Below are positions 60,061-64,000 of a stretch of 64,000 bases of DNA, piece after piece (position 1 is the stretch's first letter; each line of letters opens with the position of its first letter). A program made the position numbers and the translations under genes. The notes under the pieces were generated by a model. That model had not been told where the DNA came from. It did not search any database and saw only the letters and a program-made list of their open reading frames with translations. Source of the DNA: Epiperipatus broadwayi (Eukaryota; Onychophora; Udeonychophora; Euonychophora; Peripatidae); NCBI GenBank assembly GCA_028023455.1, contig JAQFVV010000031.1:10280093-10344092 (forward strand), in the 5' to 3' direction.

Positions 60061-61237
60061 TGTCTAAACATTCCTATAACATAATTACCTTCCAGTTTTG
60101 CAGTCTAGTTTACTCAAAAGAAGGCGGGTTATTTCATCTATGGAAAGTCATGGCACAGCGTGGAGAGAGTGAAGCCGCTAAATCACCCCATTGTCATTAT
60201 AATTCCTCTAGCAAAGCTTTCTTTTTCCATTCTCACGTTTTGTTAAAGCTATATTTTAATGTGTCAAAAGAATTAAGTAATACACTTTTTTTTTAAAAAA
60301 AAATTAATATGTTCTGCCTCTCTGTATAAAACGAGAGAGAAAAAAAAAGTTCTTTTCTTCCGACGACGTGCCTAATTTGAATACTGCCTCAGTTTAACTC
60401 AAGTATCTTTTTTTCTTTTTAATGATTGGATAATTAATTTCTTTTCTTTTTATTGAGACAGATAAAAAAAATAAGATGACATAACATTTTATTCAAATCC
60501 ATCAATCACAAAATTAAAAATATGATTTTTTTTAAACAAATCAAAATTTATTGCGTTCCCAATTAGACTGAATCACGCTAGACATTTTGAATGGGGGGGA
60601 TCTTTTGAATATTTATATGAGGAACAGCATATCTGTTTCATTACCCCTCACCAAATTTTGGGATGAAATCGCCTGGAAGTACGATTTCATTCCACATACT
60701 ATACACATTATTTCTCAGTACTGCCTGGTTTTAGATATGCTGATGAATGGGTAAGATGAGCTGGAAAAATGAATACATGAACCATAGCTTCCAATGCTGG
60801 GACAAATAGATGGCCAAGCACAAACTACCAGTACACACCGCCTCATGACGTCATGAGAAAATATCTCATTTTTAAGCACTACCTCTCTTGTACCTAGAAG
60901 CATCATCCAACCAAGAATAGGAGCCAGAGAAAAAAAATCAATTTGGCACTCAGCCAACCCTGCTCAGCTTCAGTGAGTCTTAGGGGCTATCATTTGGCCT
61001 ATCAATGAGACCAAGGCCTATGCATGAGACCTATATATACACACTGCTGGACTACTCTTGGAGCACAACATCCAGGTCTGGATAGTGCCGAGCATATACT
61101 TCGGAGCATCATAACACAATGCATCCAAGCAGCTCCACTCAATCATCCACCATCTCAACATGAAAAACACAAGCTCATGCAACTACTACACCACACTCAC
61201 AAACTTTTCCCATCAGCTATCTCTATTTTATTCTGAA
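60061..61237. other. Non-coding, partly GC-richer region, probably LTR or element interior
   Basis: Holds no supported frame. A minus-strand TATATATA lies near 61032-61040. Just downstream on that strand (about 60955-60985) GAAGCTGAGCAGGGTTGGC resembles the internal promoter part of 5S rRNA, with a weaker match to the rest. It could be LTR sequence or a 5S-derived SINE fragment; I cannot decide. Confidence 0.4.
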
Positions 61238-62554
61238 TTATAACTGCAACCTGGTTTGGGGAGACTGAGGATCATGATCAGTTCTCCTATAGTCTTCTTT
61301 TGTATTATGAGGTGACATACTTCTGGATCGTCTCTTTGTTGAAAATTTATCATGTTTAACATTACTGTGGTGTCTTGCTTCTTCACTTCTGTATTTTCTT
61401 TGGAGATCCTTGTTACTGTTTGATTTTCTAATTATACGCGTCCGATATGGACCATGAACACCATCTGTGGATTTTATCCTGTTCCTCTTCCATGGTGGTA
61501 TTTCATTTTTACATAAAAGTTTATTTTTAAATGGTTCTTCTGCCATAATAATTATTTTTTTAGTATTTATAAAAGTTTCTTGTTGCTTAATTTTTTTCAC
61601 ACTTATAAATCCTGAGTTTTCAGATTCCTTTTTGGTGTCTTTTCCTGCATAAGCAACTATATTTTTAATAACTGTCTTTATATATTTTTTTTTGTACTCA
61701 ATTTTTGATTTGAGTTTATTAAGCTTTTGTTTATAATTTTTATATATGGCTGAGGACTAACACACTTTTCTTTCCATTTTATGGTTTCTTTCTCTATCTC
61801 CTTTACTATTTCATAGCATATATCAGATAATTTTTCTGAAACATTTTCTTCTATATTGGACAGTCCCTTAGTTATATGAGAATTAAGTTTTTGATTATGT
61901 TCATTTTCATGTTTTTCATCTTTTTGAAGATCAGAAGATTTTAATTTTACTTTATTAGATTTATTTTCATCCTTTTGAAACTCTTTTGCTGTGTTTGATA
62001 TTCCAGTCTCAGCTTCTCTATATACTGCTTCTTTATTTTCAATTTTAGAGGTATATTCCACAATCAGAAGTTTTCCTGAAGGTAGACTGACAATTTCAAG
62101 ATCACTCTTTGTAATTTCAATTTCTTCCTTTTTTAACAATCTCAAATTTTGCTTCATCAGTAATAGGATATTCAATTTGTGATTCCTTTAAAATATCTTT
62201 GGTTGGGAATTCCAAAGTTTCCTCCTCATCCAATTTTTTAGACTGAATTATTTCCTTTATCAAGTGGTTGAACTTTTCATTTTGATTTTCCATTGCTTCT
62301 ATAATTTGTTTTTCTATTCTTTGGTTTGCTTCTATTGCTTGCTTGTTATATTCTTCTCTCTGTTTGATATCTTCTTCTCTTTGTTTGATATCTTCTTCTC
62401 TTTGTTTATCTCTTTTCTTTTGGTCTGCTTTTATAATTTCCAATAACTGGGCTAATGTAGACATCTCCCCTGTTTTCTCTGATTCCTCATCTGCTTTAGC
62501 TTCTTGTTTATCTTCTTTCTCAGGAGGATCCTCTATGCTTTCTGTATTCATCAT
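61238..62554 (-). pseudogene. gag: Gag-like protein with coiled coil and basic tail
   Basis: On the minus strand an ATG at 62554 opens an acidic N terminus (MMNTESIEDPPEKEDKQ), then a coiled-coil region with QREEDIK repeated two to three times. The reading continues in a second frame after an A6 run near 62127 and ends in a third frame as an arginine/serine-rich basic tail (61238-61600). No zinc knuckle, protease or polymerase is present. The arrangement of LTR, primer site, coiled-coil and basic tail fits a Gag, but sequence family is not certain. At least two frame breaks are present. Confidence 0.6.
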
Positions 62555-62894
62555 TTTTTTTTATTTTGATCTGGTTTTCATCAATATTTTATTCTAGTTT
62601 AGTGGTATTTTTTTTAATTTCAACTTTAATAAGCTTCTCTCTCCATCCACACCATGACTTTACTCCATCTTCTTTGAAATGCCTGTTTCATTCTTTATGC
62701 CATTATTTTTTGTGTTGTTTTTCTTTTAAACTTTTATTTTTCCATCCTTCCTGAACAAATTACATCACTACATCATATGCACTGTTCATATCACAGAATC
62801 GTGATCTGCTTATGCCTATGAGTAGGCTAGCTAGATCGGACCTCACAGTAGGGTGGCAAATTAACCGGCCTATGAGTAGGCTAGCTAGATAAGG

Positions 62895-62912
62895 CCTCAC
62901 AGTAGGGCGCCA
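62895..62912 (-). promoter_or_regulatory. Primer-binding site, lysine-tRNA type
   Basis: Minus strand TGGCGCCCTACTGTGAGG, two bases after the LTR end. The first eight bases match the complement of the lysine tRNA 3' end. Confidence 0.65.
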
Positions 62913-62914
62913 AA

Positions 62915-64000
62915 TGTAACCAGACCCGCATACAACCGTTTTATTACGTCAGTTGTAACAATTTTCTGATGAGCATGCTGTAGGAAGGAATATCAATTGA
63001 CATTCCTAATGCAGATGTTAATGCCTCCTACAACAATATTTTCTGCTCATCAGAGGATGTAGTACCATAGAGACTGGAAGCATCTAAACATTTCTATGTT
63101 TGGTTTTCCAAACAGCACCATTAGAGTTCTGTCTCACTACAACCTGACTTGCCTAGGTCTAGTTATGCCAGATGTAGCTCAGAAGGCATGAGATTCTCAT
63201 GAACAAGTGCTATAACTGATGAGTGATGCAATAAAACAAAACAGAATTGGACAACTGGATAACCAATTTAATTTTTAGTAACAAAAATTTTTATTAAATA
63301 ACAATTAATTTGCAATTTCTAACGAAGTTCATTTCTATCCACATGATAACTCATTTTCATTTTACTTATGAAAGAGTTAGAAGCAGTTTTTTTTTTATCA
63401 ATAGTTCATTTACAAATTCATTTATGAGAAGAAGTTTGGAAACAGTCTAATTCAACAATAGTTCATTTTTGAATTCTTTTATGAGAAGAAGCTTGGAAAT
63501 ATTCTAATTCAACAATAGTTCATTTTGAATTCATTTATGAGAAGAAGCTTGGAAATATTCTAATTCAACAATAGTTCATTTTGAATTCATTTTTGAGAAA
63601 AAGCTTGGAAACATTCTAATTCAACAATAGTTCATTTTTGAATTCCTTTATGAGAAGAAGCTTGGAAACATTCTAATTCAACAATAGTTCATTTTTTAAT
63701 CCCTTTATGAGAAGAAGCTTGGAAATATTCTAATTCAACAATAGTTCATTTTTGAATTCTTTTATGTGAAGAACCTTACAAGCTGTCAAGCATTTATGGT
63801 TTATACAATAATTCATTTTGAATTCATTTAAGGGAGGAACCTTAGAAGCAGTCAAGCATTTATGGTTTATACAACATTTCATTATTCTATGAATTATTAT
63901 TGATTGGTAAACATTTAAACTCAGCAATTCTTGGCTTGTGGAGCATTTATCATTTAGTAATTAAAGCATTTCTAATTTAGTCAAATATAAAGGTATATTC
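62915..64000 (-). repeat. 5' LTR of the gag-only element (partial)
   Basis: Second copy of the 58036 LTR, cut by the window end. Confidence 0.9.

Larger units (their letters stand above)
58036..64000 (-). mobile_element. Gag-only LTR element, minus strand, runs off the right edge
   Basis: A direct repeat beginning TGTAACC at 58036 recurs at 62915 and matches it to the window end (about 1,085 bp). On the minus strand the right copy is the 5' LTR, followed by a lysine-tRNA-like primer site, a gag-like frame (62554-61238) and no pol before the 3' LTR. It looks like a terminal-repeat element that encodes only a Gag-like protein. The inner end of the left LTR is not fixed; a CA followed by a polypyrimidine stretch near 61200 is one candidate. 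Confidence 0.8.

Overview
The window is strongly AT-rich DNA from a eukaryote, most likely an invertebrate animal. The reasons are RTE-type LINEs, a Penelope-like element with a GIY-YIG endonuclease, a Ty3/Gypsy element with two zinc knuckles, a hAT relic, splice-bounded candidate exons and long microsatellites. I cannot narrow the taxon further. There is no bacterial-style gene organisation and no CRISPR array. The only possible host-gene content is two candidate exons on the minus strand (57224-57301 and 32862-33129), in compatible reading phase, which may belong to one gene with a very large intron.

Layout. 1-1045 resembles an LTR. 2425-5250 holds repeats carrying hammerhead-ribozyme-like motifs (family A). 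6342-7720 is a solo LTR. 9829-10328 is a 500-N assembly gap. 10329-15562 is a decayed Ty3/Gypsy element on the minus strand. 15600-23300 is a mix of foldback repeats, MITEs and LINE C-terminal relics. 23953-24836 is an uninterrupted (GATA)221 tract. 25430-27110 is a hAT relic split by a family C hammerhead repeat. 28389-28781 is another family A locus. 30100-31595 is an old RTE copy. 32862-33347 is a candidate exon beside an AAT array.

33647-47965 is a four-level nest. An old RTE LINE contains family A and C insertions and a younger full-length RTE copy (35843-45441). The younger copy contains a coding-free LTR element with 2.2-kb LTRs (37933-44231), and that element's right LTR contains a family B hammerhead repeat (42197-43309). 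48240-49781 is a Penelope-like element. 50530-52098 is another old RTE copy with a Penelope fragment inside. 52627-55756 is an RTE copy with a 5' inversion. 56125-56386 is a family A locus. 58036 to the window end is an LTR element with only a gag-like frame between LTRs rich in minisatellites.

The most interesting content is three repeat families (A, B and C; monomers about 448, 370 and 481 bp), each carrying a hammerhead-ribozyme-like core. At most loci they are inserted as head-to-head inverted arms, often with more than one monomer per arm, and five loci are flanked by 11-14 bp target-site duplications. The Penelope-like element in the same window has the same head-to-head, tails-outward geometry, a 13-bp duplication and a hammerhead-like hairpin in its tail. 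This fits small ribozyme-bearing retroelements (retrozymes) mobilised by Penelope-type machinery. The inverted multimer architecture is the feature I would check first.
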